The notes under the pieces: generated by a model
The model's database searches: none
What the model was told of the DNA's origin: nothing
The model's input: only the letters and a program-made list of their open reading frames with translations
Shown: positions 6,008 through 12,142 of the stretch, in pieces
Layout of the letters: each line of letters opens with the position of its first letter
Position numbering within the stretch: position 1 is the stretch's first letter
Program-made: the position numbers and the translations under genes
Source: an uncultured Bacteroidota bacterium
GTDB lineage: Bacteria > Bacteroidota > Bacteroidia > Chitinophagales > Chitinophagaceae
Length of the DNA: 12,142 bases
Reading direction: 5' to 3'
NCBI GenBank assembly: GCA_903912435.1
Contig: CAIWHI010000430.1
Location: forward strand, 1 to 12,142

Positions 6008-7918
6008 ATGCCTTATAAAAAACGTTTTACCGCAATACCAATTGAAAATTCTTTACTAAGTAATCAAAATGGTTCAGCCTTTAGATTGTCGTTTACCAAT
6101 AATATCGTTATTGTTTATTCCATATTTCTATTTGTAAGTGCTATTGCCTTATATACCAACACCTTAAAAAATTCGTTTGCTATTGATGATGAAGAAGTCA
6201 TCCTAAAAAATAGCTATGTCCAAAAAGGCTTTGCTGGTATACCGGCTATATTAGCTACACCTCATCTTCATGGGTATTCTACCTTACCAAATGAAACCTA
6301 CAGGCCTCTTTCTTTGGTGTTTTTTGCTATTGAACATCAGTTTTTTGGGCTGCAGCCGTTTATTGGCCACTTGATGAATATCCTATTTTTCGGCCTGTGC
6401 GTGGTAGTTCTTTTTCAATTTCTTATAAGGCTGTGTGGTAAAGAAAAAATTCAAATTGCATTAATTGCCTCATTGATATTCTGTGTGCATCCTATTCATA
6501 CCGAGGTTGTCGCCAATATTAAAAGTTTTGACAGTCTGTTATGTTTCTTTTTCGCAATTATTTCATTAATCCTATTCGATGAGTATTCAAAGGCAAGTGC
6601 GAACAAATTTCTCTTTCTGAGTGCTATAGCCATGTTCCTGTCCCTTATTTCCAAGGAAGATTCTATAACTTTTATATTTATTGTCCCACTAATATTTTTA
6701 GTCCTCAAAAAAGTAAATAAATTACAGTCTTTAAAGATTTTAGGAGCAACTCTACTACCTGCCATTACTTTTATTTGCTTGCGGGCTATCGTACTTATTG
6801 CAAATAATAATGAAATAATCAACATTAGCCCTATTCAGAATGCATTATCAGGTGCTCCAGATGTTGCTTCCAGGTATGCAACTACCCTATTAGTCTTAGG
6901 GCATTACCTAAAATTCATGTTTGCCCCCTATCCCCTCATTTGCGATTATTCCTTTGGTAGTATTCCATTTGCCAATTTTTATGATGCTAAGGTGTGGTTC
7001 ATTCTAACAATATATATGTTTAGTATTACAATTGCCATTCATAGGATATTTAAATATAAAAATGACTTATTAAGCTTTGGCATACTTTTTTTCGTAATTA
7101 CTTTGTCTTTATTTTCTAATCTGTTCTTTCTCATAGGTTCTCAATTGTCCGAACGCTTCACATTTCTTCCTTCCGTCGGTTTTTGCCTTATTGTAGCTTT
7201 ACCATTTGATCAGTTTACAAGAATTAGTCCCTCACTAAGCAAAATGGGCTTAGCCTTTATATGTCTGCTTTTTGTAGGTATAACCATTAACCGGAACTAT
7301 GAATGGGAGGACAACTATACCCTGCATCTGCTAGACCTTAAAAAAGCTCCTGAAAACAGTCACCTTAATTATTGTATTGGTTTTGCCTTAATTGATTCAA
7401 TCTACAATAAGGAAACAATTACAACAAATAAACAGGAAATATTGAGGGATGGTATTTCCTACTTATCTAAATCGGTTCAAATATGCCCCTCCTATAAATG
7501 TGCTCAGGCTGCATTGGGTTTAGCCTTTCTAAAGTATGGCCAACTAGATTCTGCTGAAATACACCTTGATTATGCCTTACAGCTAAGTCCATACGATTTA
7601 AATACTTTGAATGATAAAAGTATGTGCCTGTTTTATAAAAAAGATTATATAGGTGCCATCAATATTTCCAAATCAATTATCTCTAGGGATACGATTTGTG
7701 CTAATAGCTTTGGTAATATTGGCATATGCTATTACAATCTAAACAAATTTGATTCGGCATTATTTTACCTGCACAAATCAATAATTATTGCTCCAGACCT
7801 ACCATTTTCCTATCCCAATCTGGCTTTAGTATACAATAAAATAGGTCAGGCCGATTCTTCAAGAAAATATGCTTCTTTGGCCAGGAGATATTATCCAGGA
7901 TTCATTTTACCCTTTTAA
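6008..7918 (+). CDS. Multi-pass GT-C-like glycosyltransferase with C-terminal TPR (TMTC-like)
   Basis: Integral membrane protein of 636 residues. The N-terminal two thirds (about 32-425) contain roughly ten hydrophobic segments. The first is followed by F58-A-I-D-D-E-E, fitting the acidic catalytic motif in the first outer loop of GT-C enzymes. Further TMTC/PMT-like marks are YRPLSLVFFAIEHQFFGL (98-115), HPIHTEVVANIKSFD (161-175), E382-R-F-T-F-L-P-S-V-G and NRNYEWEDNYTLH (428-440). About 445-630 forms TPR-like helical repeats (for example YLSKSV...AALGLAFLKYGQLDSA and NSFGNIGICYYNLNKFDSA). Eukaryotic TMTC proteins O-mannosylate cadherins; bacterial relatives probably use a lipid-linked sugar to modify proteins or glycans at the periplasmic face, but the substrate here is unknown. 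It is first in a three-gene cluster (39- and 47-base gaps) and divergent from the two-component operon. Confidence 0.82.
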   Translation: MPYKKRFTAIPIENSLLSNQNGSAFRLSFTNNIVIVYSIFLFVSAIALYTNTLKNSFAIDDEEVILKNSYVQKGFAGIPAILATPHLHGYSTLPNETYRPLSLVFFAIEHQFFGLQPFIGHLMNILFFGLCVVVLFQFLIRLCGKEKIQIALIASLIFCVHPIHTEVVANIKSFDSLLCFFFAIISLILFDEYSKASANKFLFLSAIAMFLSLISKEDSITFIFIVPLIFLVLKKVNKLQSLKILGATLLPAITFICLRAIVLIANNNEIINISPIQNALSGAPDVASRYATTLLVLGHYLKFMFAPYPLICDYSFGSIPFANFYDAKVWFILTIYMFSITIAIHRIFKYKNDLLSFGILFFVITLSLFSNLFFLIGSQLSERFTFLPSVGFCLIVALPFDQFTRISPSLSKMGLAFICLLFVGITINRNYEWEDNYTLHLLDLKKAPENSHLNYCIGFALIDSIYNKETITTNKQEILRDGISYLSKSVQICPSYKCAQAALGLAFLKYGQLDSAEIHLDYALQLSPYDLNTLNDKSMCLFYKKDYIGAINISKSIISRDTICANSFGNIGICYYNLNKFDSALFYLHKSIIIAPDLPFSYPNLALVYNKIGQADSSRKYASLARRYYPGFILPF

Positions 7919-7957
7919 GACCATTATTCAAATCATTTGACAATAAAATAATAAGAT

Positions 7958-8323
7958 ATGCGGCATTTACTTCTCGGGGCTTTTGTACTTTTCTACCGTA
8001 TTACCGGTGCAAAAATACCAGCCTATCTTCTTGCTATTATTTATATAAGCTCACTAAATATATTAACTATCTACGGTATATTATACCTAATATCAGGCTA
8101 TGTAAATTCCCAGATCATTTCAATGGCGGGATATATATTTCGAAACCCTATTATATTTCTAACCATTTTCATTATGATTTCTGTTAATTATTTCTTGTTT
8201 CCTCCTTTCCATAAACTGGAAAAGAAAGCTAGAGAACATGATGACTACCTAAATGTTTTGTTGTACTCAATTTTAACCCTTATTATAATATCATATAATC
8301 AATTATTCACTATAACAAATTAA
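7958..8323 (+). CDS. Small three-helix membrane protein, 121 aa, unknown
   Basis: I cannot assign a family. It has three hydrophobic segments: about 23-47, 62-82 and 98-115. Between the second and third is a charged loop, HKLEKKAREHDD (85-96), which by the positive-inside rule is cytoplasmic. It resembles the many short uncharacterised membrane proteins of Sphingobacteriales that contain a FYR/FYK N-terminus. It begins 39 bases after the GT-C gene and ends 47 bases before the lipoprotein gene, with no terminator seen, so it is probably in the same transcript. It could be an accessory subunit of the membrane enzyme; that is inference from position only. Confidence 0.7.
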   Translation: MRHLLLGAFVLFYRITGAKIPAYLLAIIYISSLNILTIYGILYLISGYVNSQIISMAGYIFRNPIIFLTIFIMISVNYFLFPPFHKLEKKAREHDDYLNVLLYSILTLIIISYNQLFTITN

Positions 8324-8370
8324 AAAATCAAAGATAAACAAACAATAATATCTTCAGTAAAAATTCCATT

Positions 8371-8985
8371 ATGCGATTCGCCAATAGATTAAGTAACACT
8401 CTAATTTCACCAAAAATAAGCCAATGCAATTACCTCATTCTATTATTGATGGTATCTGCATTAGTTCAATCTTGCAGCAATAAAAACCTTAGTAGCCAGG
8501 ATGCAAAAATCCAAATTAATGAATACCTAAAACAGAAAGGAACAATACTCACTTTGAGTAAAAACAACTACCTATATAGTTTTGACCTATTAACTAAACC
8601 CTACTTAATGTGCATTGAAAATTTAAAGAGTAATGGATATATTGATTGCGAAATAATTAAGCATGATAGCAGCACCGAAATCAAAAATCTGAAACTAAAT
8701 GACCGTATAAAACCATATTTGAAAACCAACAATGAATCTACCAATCTTTTTCCCATCTCAGTTGGCTATTATCAGGCAATAATTGATTCTATTACCGATC
8801 CTATAACTTACAATTCTAGTCTTTTAAATTGTTATGTAACCTTTAAAATGAGTAATTTCATACCTAACGAAATCGGGAAAATTTGCAACTATGCCAAAGC
8901 ATACAATTTAAATGAAAATACAACCAAGGCTGCCCAGTTTGTAAATGCTGATAAAGATTGGATACTAAAATATTGTGAAAATTAA
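8371..8985 (+). CDS. Lipoprotein of unknown function, 204 aa
   Basis: The N-terminus has a long basic n-region (R2, R6, K15), a hydrophobic stretch YLILLLMVSALV (21-32) and a lipobox-like V-Q-S-C35, followed by SNKN. The Gln at -2 is less usual, but the layout fits a Bacteroidota lipoprotein. The mature part of about 170 residues is not recognised. It has five further cysteines (81, 93, 154, 172, 202) and no catalytic motif that I can name. The end, AAQFVNADKDWILKYCEN, resembles a beta-strand plus helix cap. The long n-region raises the chance of a later start, but no later Met before the core fits well. Last gene of the GT-C cluster, 47 bases after the membrane protein, and probably envelope-anchored. 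Confidence 0.68.
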   Translation: MRFANRLSNTLISPKISQCNYLILLLMVSALVQSCSNKNLSSQDAKIQINEYLKQKGTILTLSKNNYLYSFDLLTKPYLMCIENLKSNGYIDCEIIKHDSSTEIKNLKLNDRIKPYLKTNNESTNLFPISVGYYQAIIDSITDPITYNSSLLNCYVTFKMSNFIPNEIGKICNYAKAYNLNENTTKAAQFVNADKDWILKYCEN

Positions 8986-9015
8986 TATAAAATAATTTCA
9001 TAATTTGCAATTCAT

Positions 9016-9055
9016 TAAAAAAAAACCCTTCAAATATTCCAAAATGAACATTTGA
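9016..9055 (-). terminator. Intrinsic terminator of the aminotransferase gene
   Basis: On the minus strand TCAAAT (9055-9050) pairs with ATTTGA (9035-9030), with a mismatch and then an inner 3-pair stem around a 6-base loop. AGGG and a run of nine T (9025-9017) follow. It sits 30 bases after the aminotransferase stop and has the right orientation. Confidence 0.6.
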
Positions 9056-9084
9056 CGAGTTAAAATATTAAATAAAAATAAGTA

Positions 9085-10275
9085 CTAGGCGAGCTTACCC
9101 AATGCCTCTGCTATCCTTTGCATCGCTTCCACAAGGTTAGGCATTGAATTCGCAAATGAAATCCTGATACAATCGCTATCACCAAATGCAGTACCGCATA
9201 CGGTAGCTACATGAGCCTCATTGAGCAGGTACATTGATAGGTCATCATCATTATTTATATGATAATCGCCATAGCTCTTACCAAAGAAGGAACTAATATC
9301 GGGGAATGCATAAAATGCACCTTCCGGATTATTGCATTTTACTCCAGGTATATTCTTTAGTGCTGGAATGATAAAATCACGGCGCTCTTTAAATCCTTCT
9401 ACCATTTTGTAGGTGGGTCCAAGGTCGCTGGTTAAGGCGGCAACTGAAGCCTTCTGGGTAATAGAGCAGGCTGCTGATGTAAACTGCGCCTGCAGCTTAT
9501 CGCAACTAGCCACCAATTCGCGTGGGGCAGCCATATAGCCTAGTCTCCACCCTGTCATGGCAAAGCCCTTCGACATACCGTTAATTACCACCACATTATC
9601 CCTTATTTCAGTAAACTGTGCTATACTCTCATGATGGCCTTTATAGTTGATATATTCATAAATCTCATCACTGATAATCACAGTTCGAGGATAACGCTTA
9701 AATACTTCAACCAATGCTGCCAGTTCGGCCTTTGAGTAAACACTACCTGTAGGATTGCAGGGAGAAGAGAACATAAACAAACGGGTACGCTCACTTATTA
9801 CAGCTTCCAGTTGTTCAGGCAGTAACTTAAAGTCATTTTCTATACTACAAGGAATATAAGTAATCTTACCACCTGCAAGCTGAACCAGAGAACTATAAGT
9901 AACCCAATATGGAGTAGGAATAATAACCTCATCACCAGGGTCTACAATGCTCAAAACAGCATTTGCCAGCGATTGCTTTGCACCTGTAGATACAATTATT
10001 TCATTGGGGGCATAGTCTAGGTTATTATCCCTTTTCAATTTGGCACTAATTGCAGCTAGTAAATCAGGAAAACCTGCCACTGGTGCATATTTGGTAAAGC
10101 CATCTGCCATAGCTTTAATAGCCGCATTACAAATATGTTCTGGGGTTCTGAAATCAGGCTCACCGAGACTTAGGTCAATTATATTCACTCCCCTGGCCTT
10201 CAATTCACGGCTCATTTTGGCCATTTTAATTGTCTGCGGCTCAGTTATTGAATTCAATCTTTGGGCTAAATGCAT
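9085..10275 (-). CDS. PLP-dependent aminotransferase, aspartate-aminotransferase type
   Basis: Fold-type I class I/II aminotransferase of 396 residues, full length. It transfers an amino group between an amino acid (probably aspartate or another dicarboxylic or aromatic amino acid) and 2-oxoglutarate, using pyridoxal phosphate. Seen: LSLGEPDF (36-42), STGAKQSL (96-103), N174-P-T-G for cofactor binding, S202-D203-E-I-Y206 for the pyridine N and O3', the Schiff-base Lys K236 in G233-M-S-K-G-F-A-M-T-G-W-R-L-G-Y, and the substrate-carboxylate Arg R371 in IRISFA. The layout is that of the bacterial AspC/AAT Ib subgroup (Thermus type). Substrate is not decided by sequence alone. Codon use is less AT-rich than in the GT-C cluster. 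Monocistronic: it has an exact TAnnTTTG box 26 bases upstream and a terminator downstream. Confidence 0.94.
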   Translation of the reverse strand: MHLAQRLNSITEPQTIKMAKMSRELKARGVNIIDLSLGEPDFRTPEHICNAAIKAMADGFTKYAPVAGFPDLLAAISAKLKRDNNLDYAPNEIIVSTGAKQSLANAVLSIVDPGDEVIIPTPYWVTYSSLVQLAGGKITYIPCSIENDFKLLPEQLEAVISERTRLFMFSSPCNPTGSVYSKAELAALVEVFKRYPRTVIISDEIYEYINYKGHHESIAQFTEIRDNVVVINGMSKGFAMTGWRLGYMAAPRELVASCDKLQAQFTSAACSITQKASVAALTSDLGPTYKMVEGFKERRDFIIPALKNIPGVKCNNPEGAFYAFPDISSFFGKSYGDYHINNDDDLSMYLLNEAHVATVCGTAFGDSDCIRISFANSMPNLVEAMQRIAEALGKLA

Positions 10276-10300
10276 CTCTTATCTAAGATATTGGAAACCA

Positions 10301-10308
10301 CAAATGTA
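10301..10308 (-). promoter_or_regulatory. Putative -7 box of the aminotransferase gene
   Basis: TACATTTG on the minus strand is an exact TAnnTTTG match, giving a leader of about 20 bases before the ATG at 10275. No TTG is visible at the -33 position. Confidence 0.45.
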
Positions 10309-10346
10309 ATAAATTGGGGCTTAGGTAGGGAGTAAAAATTACATTT

Positions 10347-10369
10347 TAATGATTCATACACAATCATTA
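10347..10369. repeat. Inverted repeat TAATGATT / AATCATTA
   Basis: A perfect 8-base inverted repeat around a 7-base loop, upstream of the aminotransferase -7 box. It could be an operator or a weak terminator; neither is supported beyond symmetry. Confidence 0.3.
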
Positions 10370-10431
10370 CGACTAAAATTGTATTAAAATTTCTATTCCG
10401 GGCCTCCTATTTAGATACAAAAAGGGCAAAA

Positions 10432-10465
10432 TATTATGAACTTTACCTAAATTGGTATCATAATA
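10432..10465 (-). terminator. Hairpin after the TrmO-family gene, probable terminator
   Basis: TATTATGA (10432-10439) pairs with TCATAATA (10458-10465), and TACC with GGTA stacks inside, giving 12 pairs with a 4-base bulge and 6-base loop. On the minus strand it is 11 bases past the gene's stop and is followed by TTTTGCCCTTTTTG. Confidence 0.5.
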
Positions 10466-10476
10466 AAATTGAAACA

Positions 10477-10932
10477 CTACCAGTAATTTTTCATCAAATC
10501 TGCCACCCATTCAGGTTGCCTTATGTTTTTTTGAGTCTCGAATTCCCTGAATACCGGCTTAATATCAAGAATAGGTGTACCATCTATAGCATCCAGGCCC
10601 TTTACTGTTATTGTCCTGTCGTTATGTCCTATTAATTCAACAGTGCATAAGCCAATTTGGTTCGGTCTGTCTTTTTTACGTTGGCAAAATATCCCCATTA
10701 AAGGGTAGTCACGATTACCTCTTGGTCTGCCTGAAAAAACAAGGGATTCCTTACTAACTTTATCGAAATAGAAAATTATTTCAAGGTGAGAAAAATTTTC
10801 TATTACGGCAAAGGCTTCTGGTGGTATAAAATCTAGCAGGGTAATTTCGGATAGAACATCCCCCCAATTATCATCTGTAATTTCCTTGCGCAGGTTTTTA
10901 ACATACGCTAAAGGATATAATGAAATTTCCAT
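10477..10932 (-). CDS. trmO: TrmO-family tRNA (adenine-N6)-methyltransferase
   Basis: TsaA/TrmO-family protein (UPF0066), which methylates N6 of the t6A-modified A37 in threonine tRNAs using S-adenosylmethionine, in the cytosol. Seen: FSHLEIIFYF (47-56), RPRGNRDYP...GIFCQRKKDRPNQIGL (69-95), the family core with the RPNxIGL signature, and LDAIDGTPILDIKPV (113-127). The protein is 151 residues, the short form; E. coli TrmO is about 235 and has a C-terminal extension. It starts 9 bases after the preceding unknown gene, so the two form an operon. Specific tRNA targets in this organism are inferred from the family only. Confidence 0.87.
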   Translation of the reverse strand: MEISLYPLAYVKNLRKEITDDNWGDVLSEITLLDFIPPEAFAVIENFSHLEIIFYFDKVSKESLVFSGRPRGNRDYPLMGIFCQRKKDRPNQIGLCTVELIGHNDRTITVKGLDAIDGTPILDIKPVFREFETQKNIRQPEWVADLMKNYW

Positions 10933-10941
10933 CCTACAAAT

Positions 10942-11370
10942 TTATGCAACGACTGCTGGCTCAGGCATATCCAATTCCAGATATTTATTATTATCGTTCC
11001 TTATACGCCAATACTTGCGCTTGCTTTTCAGTGTTGAGCCATTGAAATGGGCTGCATAGTCCATAAACTCCTTTTCAATAGGGTCATGTGTAAATGGTTT
11101 ACCAAGCAGCGAATTGATAGTAGGAATAGTGTCGCGGGTTTCTTTTTTCTCATTATCTATATATGCCGATTTTGAGTTTTTCTTAAATCCCAGAAATTTA
11201 ATGGGCGCAAAATGGTTTTCCCCTCTCACCCGGTAAATTACCATTGATCGTTCTTTCTTAATCAGGTTGATGGCAAACAATCTTTCCTCCTCATGCTCAG
11301 AAACAAGATAATGTTCAAAGGTCTTTATATTTTCAATAATCTGTTCAGTATTTTCTACGAAGTGCAACAT
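10942..11370 (-). CDS. Hypothetical protein, 142 aa, operon with trmO-like gene
   Basis: I do not recognise this family. It is a soluble protein with no signal or membrane segment. The N-terminal 45 residues look helical and acidic (EHEEERLFAINLIKKER). Then comes a compact middle, YRVRGENHFAPIKFLGFKK (46-64), and a basic patch TLKSKRKYWRIRND (113-126) that could contact nucleic acid. The C-terminus is short and acidic to hydrophobic. It is 9 bases upstream of the TrmO-family gene, so probably transcribed with it. The start at 11370 has no visible Shine-Dalgarno or clear promoter. Nucleic-acid binding is a guess from charge only. Confidence 0.66.
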   Translation of the reverse strand: MLHFVENTEQIIENIKTFEHYLVSEHEEERLFAINLIKKERSMVIYRVRGENHFAPIKFLGFKKNSKSAYIDNEKKETRDTIPTINSLLGKPFTHDPIEKEFMDYAAHFNGSTLKSKRKYWRIRNDNNKYLELDMPEPAVVA

Positions 11371-11488
11371 AATTATACAATTTAATGGAATGGTTAGTAA
11401 AATTCAGATAACCCACATGGGGGTTTAAAAAATGCAAAAAATCACCCAGCCGGATGAACCAGCCAGGCAAAACAATTATAAAGGCTTG

Positions 11489-11710
11489 TTATATATTACC
11501 CCTACTTAGTTTATTAAGTAATGTAACATAGGCTGCTTTAGCACCATCAGGTAATTCTGCAATAATCTCGGGTTGAATAGTTGGATAAGATCTCATATCG
11601 CTCCATTCTATTTTACCATTCCATTTCTTTTGCAAGTCTGGAGGGGTATTTTTCATTATCCTATGGAAAGACGAATTGAATAAACTCTGTAGTTCAGGTG
11701 TTATCCTCAT
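11489..11710 (-). CDS. Small hypothetical protein, 73 aa
   Basis: No family recognised. A soluble polypeptide, MRITPELQSLFNSS to KLSRGNI, with a helical N-terminus, a WNGKIEW centre and a short AAYVTLLNKL helix at the end. Composition and codon use look gene-like. ATG at 11710. A TAGTTTTG box (11719-11712, minus) lies only one base upstream, too near for a normal leader, so it may be coincidental. The 118 bases to the next gene contain a GC-rich patch and a short AACCC/GGGTT dyad (11410-11425). Confidence 0.5.
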   Translation of the reverse strand: MRITPELQSLFNSSFHRIMKNTPPDLQKKWNGKIEWSDMRSYPTIQPEIIAELPDGAKAAYVTLLNKLSRGNI

Positions 11711-11756
11711 ACAAAACTAATTTTTTAGAAAAAAATTGGAAAATGCTAAAAAAAAT

Positions 11757-11888
11757 ATGGATTTGTGGTGGTTTGGAAGGAAAAAAGTCAACCAGACAAT
11801 CAGAAATTCAATTAAAGGTAGGTTATTTATTCGGGATGCTGTTAATAAATACAAGCTACACAAGATTAATTTTCAATTAAGAGATTGA
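11757..11888 (+). CDS. Possible 43-residue basic small protein
   Basis: A short ORF from ATG at 11757 to TGA at 11886-11888 reads MDLWWFGRKKVNQTIRNS and so on, ending INFQLRD. It is strongly basic and without membrane character. It might be a genuine small protein or a fragment of a lost gene; the only support is a protein-like composition. A 60-residue ORF overlapping it in another frame is low-complexity and is not accepted. Confidence 0.28.
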   Translation: MDLWWFGRKKVNQTIRNSIKGRLFIRDAVNKYKLHKINFQLRD

Positions 11889-11969
11889 ACAAATTAAGCC
11901 GATCAAAGTTCACTGTTATTTCCCTCTAATCCAAGTCATAAAAATGTACCTATAGTGGTCTATAGATTT
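11889..11969. other. Intergenic stretch with short repeats
   Basis: No gene seen. CTATAG-tggt-CTATAG (11950-11965) forms a 6-pair hairpin, followed on the minus strand by ACATTTTT, a weak terminator-like site for a possible gene to the right. ATTTTCAATTAA occurs twice (11869-11880 and 11966-11977). Confidence 0.35.
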
Positions 11970-12142
11970 TCAATTAACTAAAATAAATAGCCCAGGTAAA
12001 AGTACATATTTTAGTATTGTTGGCTCCATAGGTGCCAAAGCCTTTGCAGCAAATTTTGTTTTAGAGGTATACTGCTCCATTGGAGTAACAAATTTGTTGC
12101 ACAAAAGTTCATTGAAAATGACGTAGCGAATACCGGCATATC
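11970..12142 (-). CDS. Possible C-terminus of a gene entering from the right edge
   Basis: The minus-strand frame beginning at 12140 is open to TGA at 11972-11970, giving 56 residues from YAGIRYVIFNELLCNKFVTP to LFILVN. The first two thirds look protein-like. The last part is hydrophobic and may simply be read-through of intergenic DNA. The plus strand over the same stretch is interrupted near 12125. I cannot name a family. It would need sequence beyond the window to decide. Confidence 0.3.
   Translation of the reverse strand, partial: YAGIRYVIFNELLCNKFVTPMEQYTSKTKFAAKALAPMEPTILKYVLLPGLFILVN

Noticed and set aside
6496..6825. Minus-strand ORF of 109 codons
   Set aside because: Antisense to the membrane domain of the GT-C gene; no protein-like features or promoter.
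7928..7940. Perfect palindrome TCAAAT-C-ATTTGA between the GT-C gene and the membrane-protein gene
   Set aside because: Its arms match those of the terminator at 9030-9055, but a one-base loop cannot form a hairpin as written, no T-tract follows, and short AT-rich palindromes are common here.
10040..10309. Plus-strand ORF of 89 codons
   Set aside because: Antisense to the N-terminal part of the aminotransferase, which has all its catalytic motifs.
11410..11480. GC-rich patch with CCAGCC repeats and an AACCC/GGGTT dyad
   Set aside because: The stem is five pairs without a T-tract, and the two CCAGCC copies are direct, not inverted; too weak to call.
11712..11719. TAGTTTTG on the minus strand as a promoter of the 73-residue gene
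   Set aside because: An exact TAnnTTTG match, but it would start transcription inside the ORF and has no -33 element.
11698..11880. Plus-strand ORF of 60 codons
   Set aside because: Low-complexity Lys/Asn/Leu translation starting inside the divergent small gene; the other frame at 11757 is more protein-like.
1..12142. CRISPR arrays, tRNA or rRNA genes, insertion sequences
   Set aside because: No regular repeat-spacer structure, no cloverleaf-like sequence, and no transposase or terminal inverted repeats were seen on either strand.

Overview
The window looks like chromosomal DNA from a member of the Bacteroidota, probably near Chitinophagaceae or Sphingobacteriales. It is AT-rich. Several genes are preceded by Bacteroidota-type -7 boxes (TAnnTTTG or one mismatch), and Shine-Dalgarno sequences are mostly absent. 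The protein content also fits: a subclass A2-like class A beta-lactamase, a GT-C/TPR membrane protein and small Bacteroidota-style membrane proteins. There are no rRNA or tRNA genes, CRISPR arrays or recognisable insertion sequences. These statements are readings from the sequence; no database was searched.

Layout. Positions 1-517 (minus) hold the N-terminal half of a class A beta-lactamase lipoprotein that runs off the left edge. It is divergent from a 182-residue orphan gene (677-1225, plus). Then comes a decayed SRPBCC-type gene (1311-1814, plus) with two frameshifts and an internal stop; it has no intact ORF. An SRAP (YedK/HMCES-type) gene follows (1909-2619, plus). It converges on a minus-strand operon of an OmpR-family response regulator (5723-5052), a histidine kinase (5077-3677, overlapping by 26 bases) and a nucleotide-sugar epimerase/dehydratase (3627-2677). 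The 284-base divergent region upstream of the regulator carries up to five TTAAGGT-like repeats spaced 11, 10, 11 and 10 bases, a good candidate operator.

On the other side of this region a plus-strand cluster begins. It encodes a 636-residue multi-pass GT-C-like protein with a C-terminal TPR region (6008-7918), a 121-residue three-helix membrane protein (7958-8323) and a 204-residue lipoprotein (8371-8985). The kinase operon and this cluster together suggest an envelope-glycan or protein-glycosylation module under two-component control. That link is inference from gene order and the shared control region. It is the most interesting candidate system in the window.

The right third is mostly minus strand. 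It has a PLP-dependent aminotransferase of the aspartate-aminotransferase type (10275-9085) with a good terminator, a TrmO-family tRNA-methyltransferase gene (10932-10477) 9 bases after an unrecognised 142-residue gene (11370-10942), and a 73-residue small gene (11710-11489). The last 430 bases contain only a weak 43-codon ORF, some short repeats and possibly the tail of another minus-strand gene entering from the right edge.
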